The notes under the pieces: generated by a model
What the model was told of the DNA's origin: nothing
Seen by the model: only the letters and a program-made list of their open reading frames with translations
The model's database searches: none
Position numbers and translations under genes: made by a program
Shown: one piece after another, positions 40,221 through 50,240 of the stretch
How positions within the stretch are numbered: position 1 is the stretch's first letter
Layout of the letters: each line of letters starts with the position of its first letter
Assembly: GCA_026390575.1 (NCBI GenBank)
Contig: JAPLFR010000016.1
Span: 470,737 to 534,736, forward strand
Length of the DNA: 64,000 nucleotides
Reading direction: 5' to 3'
Source: Ignavibacteriales bacterium
Lineage (GTDB): Bacteria > Bacteroidota > Ignavibacteria > UBA10030

Positions 40221-42779
40221 ATGGCAAAGAATGTAAGGGAACAAGTCCGCACTTCAAAGACCGCACACGTTGAACATCCTATCATCCCGCCAAAATATCA
40301 ACATCTTGCTGCAATTGTTCTTATTTTTATTAGTCTGTTGATATTTTTTCACTCCATTATTTTTGACGGCAAAACGTACCAATCCGCAGATACCATTGCA
40401 TCGCATAGCTGGGAAACTCTCTATAAGGATGCACATACGGAAGGGATTTTTCCGCTTTGGAATCCCTATATTTTCTGCGGTATGCCCGGATATGCGAGTG
40501 TCACATTTGCCGTGCAAAGAACGTTTGACATCACCACGTTCGTCTGGGAACAGGGCGCCCGCCGGATTCTTACTTATTTCTTTTTTGATGATGGCAGTAA
40601 ATCAGGCACCTGGTTGTTGTACTATTTCGTGTATGGGATTGGTATCTACTTATTCGCCTTTCAGAAACTCAAGAATAAATCTGTTGCAGTCATTGTGTCG
40701 TTGATGGCCATGTATGCAACCTACGTTGCACTTCTGATCATGATGGGCCATATGACAAAGCTTGCCGTCTTGGCGTGGTTTCCCTTTGTCTTTTTAATTG
40801 TTGATAAACTGCGGGAAAAGTTCGATTTATTCCTGGCACTTATTCTTATTCTTGTCATACGGCTCTTATTTGAACCGCTGCACATACAGTTCATATTTTA
40901 TTTCTATTTATCCCTGGGGTTTTATTTGCTGTATTTCTTTGTGCGCGCATTGATCAAAAAAGAAAATTGGCGAAATATTCTTGCGAGCGGAGCAACATTA
41001 ATTCTTGCATCCATTATTGCATTTCTTATGGGCGCAGACCAATATTTCTCAACTCTTGAATATAATCCATATTCCATGCGGGGTGCAAATCCGATTGTTC
41101 ATACCTCTTCATCACATCAGACAAAAACCATAGAAGGTGGTCTTGATTACGATTATGCAACGAGCTGGTCATTCAGCCCCGGTGAATTGATGACGTTTTT
41201 TGTACCGTCGTGGTACGGGTTCGGTCCTCATCCGTATCAAGGTCCATTGACACAAAATCAAGAAGTGAAGCTGAATACATATTTCGGCCCACAGCCTTTT
41301 GTAGATGGTCCGCAATATATGGGCGTGGTAGTTGTCGTGCTTGCTCTCGTCGGATTTATTAAGAATCGAAAAGAACCGTTTGTTCAATTCATGGGAATTA
41401 CGATTGCAGTTTCATTACTTATCGCATTCGGAAAGGAGTTTCCGTTTGTGTACGACGCTATGTACCGGTTTTTTCCGATGTTCAATAAATTTCGCATTCC
41501 GTTGATGATTCTTATCCTTGTACAATTCTTTACTCCAATTCTTGCCGGATACGGAATTGTATCTTTCATGAATGAACGGAATAAAACGCTCAGTCCCGCT
41601 CAAGAGAAGAAATGGAAATATATTCTTGGAGGACTTGGTCTCGGTGTCGGTGTGTCGCTCCTTGGAGCAAGTTTAATCAAGGATTTGTATTCTTCATTCA
41701 TGCCTCTTCAAGATGTTGGACAAACGCTTTCACGTTCCTACGGTAAACTCAATCCAACCGTTATTGGAATGTTCTATGATTTTATTGTGTCGTCTGTTTT
41801 AGCAGATATATTGGTTGGATTTATTTTATTACTCCTGGTTTTTGGAGCTTTCTATTATTATCAAAAAGGAAAGTTGAAACCAGTAACCCTGTACGGCTTG
41901 CTTATTGTTGCAGTCCTCTTTGATCTCTGGCGGGTGGCGTGGAAACCATCCGACCCGAAAAGTCAACAGGAAACTATACAATCAATGACAACACCGAATT
42001 TTGTAAAAGTATTGGAACAGGACACAACACAATTTCGCGTATTGAAAATGATTGATGGTCAGCCCGTCTATGATAACTCACTTGCCTACTGGCGTATCCA
42101 GAACGCTTATGGATATCAGGGAGCAAAAATGCGCGCGTATCAGGATATGGTTGATATTGCCGGGCTTGGAAATCCGCTTGTGTGGCAGATCATGAATATC
42201 AAATATCTCATTACCAATCGCGACGAGTCGAATCCCGGATTGGTAGAAGTCTATAACAGTCCGGAAACAAAAGTGTACGCATTCCGATCTTGGCTGCCCA
42301 GAGCGTTCTTTGTCAACCGGTGCGAGGTGAGTGACAGTGTGAGTACGCTGAATAAAATAGCTGCAATGTCATTCGATCCGCGCGATATTGCATATCTCTC
42401 GAAGGCTCTTCCTTCAACCATTGACCCTCCCGTACAAGGCACAGAAGCGACGTTCGTGCAATATGGAATTCAAGATTTCGAGGTGCGTGCGACAGCCACA
42501 GGCAATAACCTTTTATTCCTCAGTGAAACATACTATCCAAAAGGATGGAAAGCGTATATTGACGGAAAAGAAACCGAAATCTACAGGCTCAATTATTTGT
42601 TCCGCGGAGTAATCATTCCGCAAGGCACACATATGTTAGAGATGAAATTTGAACCGGCATCTTTCACGCTTGGAAAGACAATAAGCCTTATTACAAATCT
42701 CATAGTTCTTGGTGGCATCATAGGGTTTCTGCTTCGCCGGTTCATGATTAAAAAAGAAGGAGTTGCAATCACAAAGTAA
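40221..42779 (+). CDS. YfhO family membrane protein
   Basis: 852-residue polytopic membrane protein with about 13 hydrophobic segments and a soluble region near the C terminus. The conserved first loop reads FDGKTYQSADTIASHSW, followed by FPLWNPYIFCGMPGYAS, which is the hallmark of the YfhO/GT-C-like family found in glycan clusters and involved in teichoic acid or lipid glycosylation in Firmicutes. The soluble stretch contains AYGYQGAKM and ends with SETYYPKGWKAYIDGKETEI, then a final hydrophobic helix. It is probably a glycan-modifying transferase on the outer face of the inner membrane. Role inferred from family and neighbours. Confidence 0.87.
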   Translation: MAKNVREQVRTSKTAHVEHPIIPPKYQHLAAIVLIFISLLIFFHSIIFDGKTYQSADTIASHSWETLYKDAHTEGIFPLWNPYIFCGMPGYASVTFAVQRTFDITTFVWEQGARRILTYFFFDDGSKSGTWLLYYFVYGIGIYLFAFQKLKNKSVAVIVSLMAMYATYVALLIMMGHMTKLAVLAWFPFVFLIVDKLREKFDLFLALILILVIRLLFEPLHIQFIFYFYLSLGFYLLYFFVRALIKKENWRNILASGATLILASIIAFLMGADQYFSTLEYNPYSMRGANPIVHTSSSHQTKTIEGGLDYDYATSWSFSPGELMTFFVPSWYGFGPHPYQGPLTQNQEVKLNTYFGPQPFVDGPQYMGVVVVVLALVGFIKNRKEPFVQFMGITIAVSLLIAFGKEFPFVYDAMYRFFPMFNKFRIPLMILILVQFFTPILAGYGIVSFMNERNKTLSPAQEKKWKYILGGLGLGVGVSLLGASLIKDLYSSFMPLQDVGQTLSRSYGKLNPTVIGMFYDFIVSSVLADILVGFILLLLVFGAFYYYQKGKLKPVTLYGLLIVAVLFDLWRVAWKPSDPKSQQETIQSMTTPNFVKVLEQDTTQFRVLKMIDGQPVYDNSLAYWRIQNAYGYQGAKMRAYQDMVDIAGLGNPLVWQIMNIKYLITNRDESNPGLVEVYNSPETKVYAFRSWLPRAFFVNRCEVSDSVSTLNKIAAMSFDPRDIAYLSKALPSTIDPPVQGTEATFVQYGIQDFEVRATATGNNLLFLSETYYPKGWKAYIDGKETEIYRLNYLFRGVIIPQGTHMLEMKFEPASFTLGKTISLITNLIVLGGIIGFLLRRFMIKKEGVAITK

Positions 42780-42959
42780 TCCTACAATAATCCGAACCTT
42801 GAAGAACTTCGACTGTGCAATCGAACCTCTTTTTTTCTCGGTAACCGGACGGTGTCATTCATTCAACTTCGGTTGAATCATTGGATACTGTTGGGATTAT
42901 AGCTGTGATTGTTTATTACAGGCGAAAATTTTTTCGACACTAATTTTATCTGCTATCTC

Positions 42960-44369
42960 ATGAAATTTACTTCACCTATCCTTGTCGATAATCTTGCTTT
43001 TCTTCAAAAACTTCGGCGACAAGGTATTTCCTTTTTAGATTCAGGGGATGAACGATCGGTCAAAGTGAAAAAGAACATCGTTCTTCTTGGAATTATGAAG
43101 GTGATCGGTATTATTTCAGGTCTTCTCATTGTCCCCCTGACACTCGATTATTTAAGTCCAACAGAATATGGTGTTTGGCTGACACTCAGCTCTATTGTCG
43201 CATGGATCGTATACTTTGACGTTGGTCTTGGCAATGGATTGCGCAACCGGTTTGCCGAGGCACTCGCTGTTGGTAATACGCACCTCGCTCGTATTTATGT
43301 CAGCACAACATATTTTCTCGTTGTACTGATCGTGAGCAGCGGACTTATCATTTTTGGAGGAATTAATTATTTTCTGGATTGGCAAAAGATTCTTCGAGCA
43401 TATTCTATTCCTTTACAAGATCTTAATTTTCTCGTTCTTATTGTTGTTGTCGCTTTTTGCATGCGTTTTGTTTTTAGTTTGATCGGCACAATACTCACTG
43501 CAGATCAAGAGCCAGGTCGTGCTGGCATGATAGAAGTATCTATCAATATTGTTTCGCTCGCTGCAGTCTTCAGCTTAACAAAGTTGACTGCAAGTTCACT
43601 TTTGACTTTTGGTATCGTTCTGAGTTCCATCGTAGTACTCGTGCCGGCGATTGCATCAGTGTGGTTTTTCTCAAAAAGATACCGACATGTTGCCCCATCG
43701 GTTCATCTCGTTCAATTGAAATATGCAAAACCGCTTGCGAATATCGGTATCCAATTCTTTGTCATTCAAATTACTGCTTTAATAGTTTTCTCTACCAGTA
43801 ATATTTTAATCGCTAATTTTATAGGTCCTGCTGAGGTGACAGCATATAATATCGCCTTCAAATACTTTAGTGTTGTTTCTATGATATTCGGCATTGCAAT
43901 AGCGCCGTTCTGGTCGGCGTTCACGGAAGCATTTCATAAAAAAGAGTTTGACTGGATTAAAAGTTCGACGCGAAAATTAGTTGGCATTTGGATTCTGGCT
44001 GCCGCAGTCACTGTATTGATGCTGGCGGTATCACAGCCTATCTATCAACTCTGGGTTGGAAATAAAGTGGCGGTTCCTTTTGCCCTTTCTCTCGCAATGG
44101 CATTGTATGTGACCATTAGCAATTGGAACAGTATCTTTGTCAGCTTTTTGAATGGAACGGGAAGAATTCGATTGCAGCTTTACAGCTCAATAATTATTGG
44201 AATTCTCAACATCCCTCTTGCCTATGCTCTGGTAAAATATCTGCATTGGGGTAGTGCCGGAGTGGTCGCCGCAACTTGTATCTGCCTCTTTATCGGATCT
44301 ATCTGGTCACCAATTCAATATATCAAGCTTATCAACAACACAGCAACGGGAATTTGGGCTAAACAATGA
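42960..44369 (+). CDS. Wzx-like polysaccharide flippase
   Basis: 469 residues from the ATG at 42960, with about 12 membrane segments. The frame is open upstream, but MKFTSPI is the better start. The MOP/PST superfamily pattern is seen in GIMKVIGIISGLLIVPLTL and LSPTEYGVWLTLSSI at the N terminus, and AKPLANIGIQFFVIQITALI in the middle. It would flip lipid-linked glycan units to the periplasmic side. Its stop overlaps the next methyltransferase start in ATGA, so it is coupled to the duplicated methyltransferase-GT4 module. No Wzy polymerase was recognised in the window. Confidence 0.88.
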   Translation: MKFTSPILVDNLAFLQKLRRQGISFLDSGDERSVKVKKNIVLLGIMKVIGIISGLLIVPLTLDYLSPTEYGVWLTLSSIVAWIVYFDVGLGNGLRNRFAEALAVGNTHLARIYVSTTYFLVVLIVSSGLIIFGGINYFLDWQKILRAYSIPLQDLNFLVLIVVVAFCMRFVFSLIGTILTADQEPGRAGMIEVSINIVSLAAVFSLTKLTASSLLTFGIVLSSIVVLVPAIASVWFFSKRYRHVAPSVHLVQLKYAKPLANIGIQFFVIQITALIVFSTSNILIANFIGPAEVTAYNIAFKYFSVVSMIFGIAIAPFWSAFTEAFHKKEFDWIKSSTRKLVGIWILAAAVTVLMLAVSQPIYQLWVGNKVAVPFALSLAMALYVTISNWNSIFVSFLNGTGRIRLQLYSSIIIGILNIPLAYALVKYLHWGSAGVVAATCICLFIGSIWSPIQYIKLINNTATGIWAKQ

Positions 44370-45142
44370 CCTGTAAAATTTGTCAGCAAAAAATGGAATA
44401 TGCTTTCAAAGCTGTGGTACTTGGTAAGTATCAGGTATGCTATTATCATTGTCCGCACTGTGGTTTTCTCCATACAGAAGATCCTTATTGGCTTGGCGAA
44501 GCGTACAAAGATCCAATTAATACAGAGGATACCGGACTTCTCTCTCGCAATATTTTTTTCAGCGAGACGGCATCACTCCTTCTTTTCTTTTTGTTCGATA
44601 AAAATGGAACGTTTCTTGATTACGCCGGCGGCTTTGGTGTTTTCACGCGGTTGATGAGAGATATCGGTTTTAATTTCTTCTGGGATGATCCAATGACACA
44701 AAATTTACTTGCACGGGGATTTGAATATAGTGATCCTTTACCGAGCTGCGAACTCTTGACGAGCTTTGAAAGCTTTGAGCATTTTGCAGATCCGTTAACT
44801 GAAATGAAAAAGATGCTCGCCATATCAAATAATATTTTATTCTCAACCTTTTTGCTACCCACTTCTGTACCGTCATCAGATTGGTGGTACTATCAATTCG
44901 AACATGGACAGCATATTTCGTTTTACTCAAAAGAGAGTCTTCAATACATAGCAAACGAGAATGGCCTGCACTTTTATACACATGGATTCTTTCATCTCTT
45001 CACAAAGAATAAACTTCCTGATTCGATACTGCACTGGATGTTTCGCTTTCAGAAATTAGGACTGCATCATTATGTGCGCTGGAGAATGAAGAGTAGAATG
45101 CAAGATGACTTTCGAACAATGCTGAGTTCAAAAAAACAATGA
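44366..45142 (+). CDS. SAM methyltransferase with N-terminal zinc ribbon (copy 1)
   Basis: 258 residues. The N terminus has a four-Cys ribbon (CKIC ... CPHCGF, residues about 3-33), as in sugar C-methyltransferases and their relatives. A class I methyltransferase core of the Methyltransf_23 type follows: FLDYAGGFGVFTRLMRDI at about 80-97 and ELLTSFESFEHFADP. It shares PYWL-x-E-x-Y, PINTEDTG and RNI motifs with the methyltransferase gene at 48268-49089, so the two are paralogues. It is flanked by ATGA overlaps on both sides, with the flippase and the GT4 gene. Substrate unknown, probably a nucleotide sugar or glycan. Confidence 0.87.
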   Translation: MTCKICQQKMEYAFKAVVLGKYQVCYYHCPHCGFLHTEDPYWLGEAYKDPINTEDTGLLSRNIFFSETASLLLFFLFDKNGTFLDYAGGFGVFTRLMRDIGFNFFWDDPMTQNLLARGFEYSDPLPSCELLTSFESFEHFADPLTEMKKMLAISNNILFSTFLLPTSVPSSDWWYYQFEHGQHISFYSKESLQYIANENGLHFYTHGFFHLFTKNKLPDSILHWMFRFQKLGLHHYVRWRMKSRMQDDFRTMLSSKKQ

Positions 45143-46305
45143 ATATTCTCTATGACCATCAGGCGTTTTCCTCTTTTGCTTATGGCGGAGTGTCTCGTAT
45201 ATTTTTTGAACTTTTGAACTCTTATTCTAAAGATACCAAGGTCGCGTTCCGACTCTCGCTTAAATACACGGATAATGAATATTTGAAAAATGCAGAATGG
45301 GATGTCGATGTTCGTCCTTTTTTGAAAAGAATTCCTTATAAGGTAAGCCTCGGACTTCCTGTCCATGCGGCAAGAAATATCATCGTTAAACAGATTAACA
45401 ACTATCGGAAAAGCGAAAACAGAAGATATTCTGAGAAAATCATTGGGCGTGGAGAATATGACATTTTCCATCCCACGTACTATGATCCATACTTCTTGGA
45501 TTTTCTTCACAACAAACCGTTTGTATTAACAGTCTATGATATGATTTATGAGCTTTTTCCAGAATATTATCCGTCAACACAAAAATTCCTGGATGGCAAG
45601 TCGCTTCTTTTAAATAAGGCAGTAAAAATTATAGCTATTTCAGAAACCACAAAAAAGGATTTGATAAAATTATATCGTCTACCGAACGAGAAAATCGAAG
45701 TGGTCTACCTCGCAAGTTCGCTCAAGATTAGAACAGATACACAACACAGCAAAACCGAGGAATTAGAATTTCCCGAGCGTTACTTGTTGTATGTTGGCAA
45801 CAGAGCGTTATATAAAAATTTTCTTTTCTTTGTTGAATCAATCCTTCCCCTCTTATCGCAGGACAAAACTCTCTTTCTTATATGTGCCGGCGGGAAAGAT
45901 TTTACTCAAGCTGAAAAACTATTGTTCCACACATGGGGTGTAAAACACAAACTCCATTACGTTTCAGTGAACGATGCGATATTAACTTCCCTTTACACAA
46001 ACGCTTTAGCATTTGTTTTCCCATCTCTCTATGAGGGTTTTGGAATACCTATTCTAGAAGCATTTGCTTGCAATTGCCCGGTCATCATAAGTAACACAAG
46101 TTCGTTGCCAGAAATAGCTGGAAACGCTTGTTTGAGCTTTGATCCTAAAGACAAGACTTCGATTATTGATGCTGTGAATCAGGTTCTCTCAGATAAAGCA
46201 CTCAGGGAAGATCTCTGTAAAAAAGGACAGGAACGAGTGAATTCCTTTTCCTGGGGGCGAACAGCAAAGGAAACGAAACGACTCTATGAGAGTATTCTTA
46301 AATAA
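45139..46305 (+). CDS. GT4 family glycosyltransferase (copy 1)
   Basis: 388-residue GT-B-fold transferase. Landmarks are MNILYDHQAFSSFAYGGVSR at the start, FHPTYYDPYFLDFL at about residues 110-123, LTVYDMIYELFP and AISETTKKDLI. The donor-binding EGFGIPILEAFACNCPV follows at about 295, with the E-x7-E pattern. It is clearly related to the GT4 gene at 49086-50192, sharing the start, the HPTYYDPYF block and the C-terminal region. Coupled to the preceding methyltransferase by ATGA. Confidence 0.92.
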   Translation: MNILYDHQAFSSFAYGGVSRIFFELLNSYSKDTKVAFRLSLKYTDNEYLKNAEWDVDVRPFLKRIPYKVSLGLPVHAARNIIVKQINNYRKSENRRYSEKIIGRGEYDIFHPTYYDPYFLDFLHNKPFVLTVYDMIYELFPEYYPSTQKFLDGKSLLLNKAVKIIAISETTKKDLIKLYRLPNEKIEVVYLASSLKIRTDTQHSKTEELEFPERYLLYVGNRALYKNFLFFVESILPLLSQDKTLFLICAGGKDFTQAEKLLFHTWGVKHKLHYVSVNDAILTSLYTNALAFVFPSLYEGFGIPILEAFACNCPVIISNTSSLPEIAGNACLSFDPKDKTSIIDAVNQVLSDKALREDLCKKGQERVNSFSWGRTAKETKRLYESILK

Positions 46306-46396
46306 TAGACTGTCCGATGTGTGATTGAAAAGGTATGGCCATTGAAGAATTACGCGATGATAGGGTCTGGCATAAAGAAAATGTTTTGAGGAAGAA

Positions 46397-47272
46397 GTGA
46401 CGCCAAAATTGTACATTCTGCTTCCGGTTCACAGTCGGAAACAGATCACTCAACGAATCATTGCATGTCTCCAACAGCAATCCTTTCAGGATTATCATGT
46501 GCTGCTGATCGATGACGGCTCCACTGACGGAACCGCTGACATGGTCAAAGAACACATTTCATCTTTAACTATTCTTCAAGGACGCGGCGATTGGTGGTGG
46601 GGCGGTTCATTACATCAAGGATATCTCTGGCTAAAATCACAAAACATTCCAGCATCATCTATGGTATTGATGATAAACGATGACACCGTCTTTGATGCAA
46701 ATTATCTTCAAACAGCAATAGCTATATTACATGAGCGGCAGAATATATTATTGATTTCAAATGCGTATGGAGAGGTGAGCCGGCAACTTTTTGACGGCGG
46801 GATTCATGCCGATTGGAAAAGATTAAAATTTTCGCTTGAAACAAATCCGGACAAAATTAATTGTGCATCCACACGCGGATTATTTTTGTACGTTTCGGAT
46901 TTCGTAAAAATTGGAGGATTTTATCCGCGTCTGCTGCCCCATTATGCTTCCGACTATGAATTCACTGTCCGTGCATATAATAAAGGATATGCCTTGATAG
47001 TCGATGAACATCTCAAGCTGTATGCGAATGAATCGGCAACAGGTATTATGAATTTTAAAAACGAGAATACATACAGTGATTTTTTGAAACATTTATTTTC
47101 AAAAAAATATGCTCTTCACCCGGTGTACTATTCTAATTTTATTTTGCTTGCTTGTCCCTGGCCGTGGAAGATATTTCATGTGTTGATTCTTTGGACAAGT
47201 TCTTTGTGGAAAATCGTAAAATATTTTTTCCTTCTCGTACTCCTTAAGAATCGATACTCGTATGACAAATAA
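46397..47272 (+). CDS. GT2 family glycosyltransferase
   Basis: 291 residues from a GTG start with GAGGAAGAA just upstream. The GT2 core has YILLPVHSRKQITQRIIA, LIDDGSTDGTADM, GDWWWGGSLHQGY and the metal-binding VLMINDDTVFD. A C-terminal hydrophobic stretch (WPWKIFHVLILWTSSLWKIV) may attach it to the membrane. The WWWGGS motif resembles rhamnosyltransferase-type GT2 enzymes. It overlaps the next gene by 11 bp and lies between the two copies of the methyltransferase-GT4 module. Confidence 0.9.
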   Translation: MTPKLYILLPVHSRKQITQRIIACLQQQSFQDYHVLLIDDGSTDGTADMVKEHISSLTILQGRGDWWWGGSLHQGYLWLKSQNIPASSMVLMINDDTVFDANYLQTAIAILHERQNILLISNAYGEVSRQLFDGGIHADWKRLKFSLETNPDKINCASTRGLFLYVSDFVKIGGFYPRLLPHYASDYEFTVRAYNKGYALIVDEHLKLYANESATGIMNFKNENTYSDFLKHLFSKKYALHPVYYSNFILLACPWPWKIFHVLILWTSSLWKIVKYFFLLVLLKNRYSYDK

Positions 47273-48176
47273 ATCATTTACCACGCCAATTCTTTTTCTC
47301 ATCTTCAATCGTCCGGATACGACAGAAAAGGTGTTTGATAAAATCCGTGAGATTCAGCCTCGCCAACTTTTTATTTCAGCAGATGGACCACGACCCGACA
47401 AAATAGGCGAGCGGCAAAAATGTGTAGAGGCCCGAAAGATCATTAAAAGAATTGACTGGAGGTGCGACCTCAAGACAAATTTATCAGAAAAGAATTTGGG
47501 ATGTCGTGTCGCTGTGAGTTCCGGTATTCATTGGTTTTTCAGCCATGTTTCCGATGGGATTATCCTTGAAGATGACTGTCTTCCAGACTCATCCTTTTTT
47601 CATTTCTGTGAGACGTTGCTTGGGTATTATAGAAATGATGAAAGAATCATGCATATAGGTGGTATCAATCTTCAGGATGGCAAAGTTCACGGAACCGGTT
47701 CCTATTATTTTTCAAAAATCAATCATATATGGGGTTGGGCAACATGGAAAAGAGCCTGGGACAAGTATGATGTGAATTTCTTTTCCTATCCGCAATTGCT
47801 CGAGCAAAATCTGCTTTCTACTGTATTTCCTGATCCGGCCATAAGGAAATATTGGCAGAAAAATATAGAGCTTGTATACACAAAGAAAAAAGATACCTGG
47901 GATGTACAATGGCAGTATGCGGTGTCTATCAATAATGGATTAGCAATTCTTCCCAATGTTAACCTTGTTTCTAATATTGGATTCGATGTGAATGCAACAC
48001 ATACGATTGATAATTTTCACACACTTGCCAATCGCGCAACATCACGTATCGATACTGTTCATCACCCGCTCTTTGTTGTGCCTGATCTTCAAGCAGATGC
48101 ATATAGTATGAGAAAATATTTGAATCCTCATAAGGTAAAGAAGTTATGGCAATTGATTCGCCGTGGATTCATCTGA
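47262..48176 (+). CDS. Glycosyltransferase-like protein (HlpA-like, GT-A fold)
   Basis: 304 residues. The N-terminal PILFLIFNRPDTTEKVFDKI and FISADGPRP, then GIILEDDCLPDSSFFHF, match the nucleotide-sugar transferase-like family often labelled hemolytic protein HlpA-like. The acidic EDDC may serve as the metal site. The WGWATWKRAWDKYD block is also typical. Despite the family label there is no reason to predict haemolysis; a glycosyltransferase role fits the neighbours. It overlaps the preceding GT2 gene by 11 bp. Confidence 0.85.
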   Translation: MTNKSFTTPILFLIFNRPDTTEKVFDKIREIQPRQLFISADGPRPDKIGERQKCVEARKIIKRIDWRCDLKTNLSEKNLGCRVAVSSGIHWFFSHVSDGIILEDDCLPDSSFFHFCETLLGYYRNDERIMHIGGINLQDGKVHGTGSYYFSKINHIWGWATWKRAWDKYDVNFFSYPQLLEQNLLSTVFPDPAIRKYWQKNIELVYTKKKDTWDVQWQYAVSINNGLAILPNVNLVSNIGFDVNATHTIDNFHTLANRATSRIDTVHHPLFVVPDLQADAYSMRKYLNPHKVKKLWQLIRRGFI

Positions 48177-48267
48177 AAACGATTGCAAGTAGTTCGTTTT
48201 CAGAATACGGTATATTTCATCCGGTGTTTCTTCACAAACATGTTTTTTCTAATTTGATATTGTTTTC

Positions 48268-49089
48268 ATGGGAAGGGTCGTATCCTTGGTCTGTAAGATT
48301 TGCAGTAAAACATCCTCAAAGATATTTCGTCGAAGAATTCTTGATAAATATGATGTTGATTATTTTCAGTGTTCTTCGTGCGGATTTATTCAGACAGAAG
48401 AACCTTATTGGCTGAAAGAATCCTATCTCAGTCCTATCAATACTGAAGACACTGGTATCATAAAGAGGAATATCTTACTTGCAAAACGAACAAGTGCAAT
48501 TCTCTTTTTTCTGTTCGATAAGAAAGGATCCTTTCTTGATTATGGCGGCGGGTATGGCCTGTTTGTACGTATCATGCGTGACTATGGTTTTAATTTTTAC
48601 TGGAGCGATCCTTTTACGGAGAATCTGTTTGCAAGAGGCTTTGAATATGATGCAGTGGACACAAATAAAATCGAGTTAGTTACTTCATTTGAATGTTTCG
48701 AGCATTTTGCGGATCCAATGCAGGAAATAGAAAGGATGTTTTCCATTTCACGGTCAATCATATTTTCAACTGAAACGTTCACTTCTGGAACACCAGATCC
48801 GGATCGTTGGAAGTATTATTATTTTTCTCATGGACAACATATCTCCTTGTTTTCATTAACTTCGCTCAGATATATTGCAAAAAAACATGATATGCATCTC
48901 TATACAAACAGTAAAAGTTTTCATTTATTGACGCACCGCTCATGGAACAATAGTATCTTTAATGTTTTACTGAAGTTGTCGTTGTTGGGTCTTCCTTCTT
49001 TCATACCATTGTTCATGGGAAGCAATACGAAAATTGACTCAGCCGCGATTGGACAAACAAAAAGCCTGACACATGAGAACATCCGATGA
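48268..49089 (+). CDS. SAM methyltransferase with N-terminal zinc ribbon (copy 2)
   Basis: 273 residues. Paralogue of the methyltransferase at 44366-45142: same four-Cys ribbon (CKIC ... CSSCGF), same EEPYWLKESY, PINTEDTG and RNI segments, SAM motif FLDYGGGYGLFVRIMRDYGF and TSFECFEHFADP. It ends with an ATGA overlap to a GT4 gene, exactly as copy 1 does. The 91 bp upstream holds no recognisable feature. The C termini of the two copies differ. Confidence 0.87.
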   Translation: MGRVVSLVCKICSKTSSKIFRRRILDKYDVDYFQCSSCGFIQTEEPYWLKESYLSPINTEDTGIIKRNILLAKRTSAILFFLFDKKGSFLDYGGGYGLFVRIMRDYGFNFYWSDPFTENLFARGFEYDAVDTNKIELVTSFECFEHFADPMQEIERMFSISRSIIFSTETFTSGTPDPDRWKYYYFSHGQHISLFSLTSLRYIAKKHDMHLYTNSKSFHLLTHRSWNNSIFNVLLKLSLLGLPSFIPLFMGSNTKIDSAAIGQTKSLTHENIR

Positions 49090-50192
49090 ACGTACTTTTT
49101 GATCCTCAAGTATTTTCATTTCAGGAATACGGTGGAATCTCTCGATACTACTGCGAATTGTTCAAACAGTTCACTCTGATGGAAGGAATTGAACCATCGC
49201 TTATCATTGAGTATTCGAATAGCCACTGTCTGCCAGAACTTCATTCGGTTGAAGCCAAGCATTTTTTCCCTTCTTATAGATTTAAAGGGAGAAATGAAAT
49301 CATAAAGCTGCTTAATCGGATGTATGTGAAACGCAATTTCCATTTAGAATCTCGACCAGATGTGTTCCATCCTACGTACTACGATCCATATTTCATAGAT
49401 CTTCTCGGTGACATACCTTTTGTTCTCACCATTTATGATATGTCCCATGAACTGTATCCTCAGTTATTTAGCAAATTTGATTTTACTGCAGAGAATAAAA
49501 AGAAGGTCTCGGCAAAGGCGAATCGGATCATTGCAATTTCTGAACACACAAAAAAGGATATCGTCTCATTATTGCATATACCGGCTTCAAAGATTGATGT
49601 TATTCCGCTGGCGACGACGCTTTCTCCGACCAGCATGGGTAATGCTGTCTTTCCATTGCCAGACAAGTATATTCTTTATGTAGGGAAAAGAAATACTTAT
49701 AAAAACTTTTCTTTCCTCCTGGAGGCGATAAAAACACTTTCACAACTTAATATCATGAGCTCTTTGATCTGTGCCGGCGGTGGTAAATTTACCATGCAGG
49801 AAAGAAAAAAGATCCATCGACTTCAACTATCTGATAAAATTAGTCAAATAGATATTCATGACAATCAATTAGAATATCTCTACTCCAAAGCACAAGCATT
49901 TGTGTTTCCTTCACTCTATGAGGGGTTTGGCATACCTATTCTTGAAGCATTTGCATGCGGGTGTCCCGTACTGGTAAGCAATCGAAGTTCTCTTCCAGAA
50001 GTTGGAGGGGATGCGGCCAGATATTTTGATCCGGAAAGTATCCCGAGTCTTGTGGAGAGATTGGCCGAAGTAATAGAAGATAAAACTTTAGCCGAGGATA
50101 TGAGAACAAAAGGATTCAACAGATCAAAATTGTTTTCGTGGGAGAATACCGCACTAAAAACAATCGAGACGTATAAAAAAGTGTCAAGTTGA
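49086..50192 (+). CDS. GT4 family glycosyltransferase (copy 2)
   Basis: 368-residue GT-B-fold transferase, paralogue of the one at 45139-46305. The start MNVLFDPQVFSFQEYGGISR, the FHPTYYDPYFIDLL block, LTIYDMSHELYP, AISEHTKKDIV and EGFGIPILEAFACGCPV all correspond. The sequences have diverged elsewhere, so the duplication is not recent. Coupled to methyltransferase copy 2 by ATGA. The two GT4 enzymes may add related methylated sugars at different positions of the glycan; this is inference. Confidence 0.92.
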   Translation: MNVLFDPQVFSFQEYGGISRYYCELFKQFTLMEGIEPSLIIEYSNSHCLPELHSVEAKHFFPSYRFKGRNEIIKLLNRMYVKRNFHLESRPDVFHPTYYDPYFIDLLGDIPFVLTIYDMSHELYPQLFSKFDFTAENKKKVSAKANRIIAISEHTKKDIVSLLHIPASKIDVIPLATTLSPTSMGNAVFPLPDKYILYVGKRNTYKNFSFLLEAIKTLSQLNIMSSLICAGGGKFTMQERKKIHRLQLSDKISQIDIHDNQLEYLYSKAQAFVFPSLYEGFGIPILEAFACGCPVLVSNRSSLPEVGGDAARYFDPESIPSLVERLAEVIEDKTLAEDMRTKGFNRSKLFSWENTALKTIETYKKVSS

Positions 50193-50240
50193 TAAAGTAG
50201 TAATTATTCCAAAATACTTTTCAAAGGAAGATTCTTATTT

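Noticed and set aside
47262..48176. Haemolysin based on the HlpA-like family label
   Set aside because: The sequence is a GT-A-fold nucleotide-sugar transferase-like protein inside a glycan cluster; nothing supports toxin activity.
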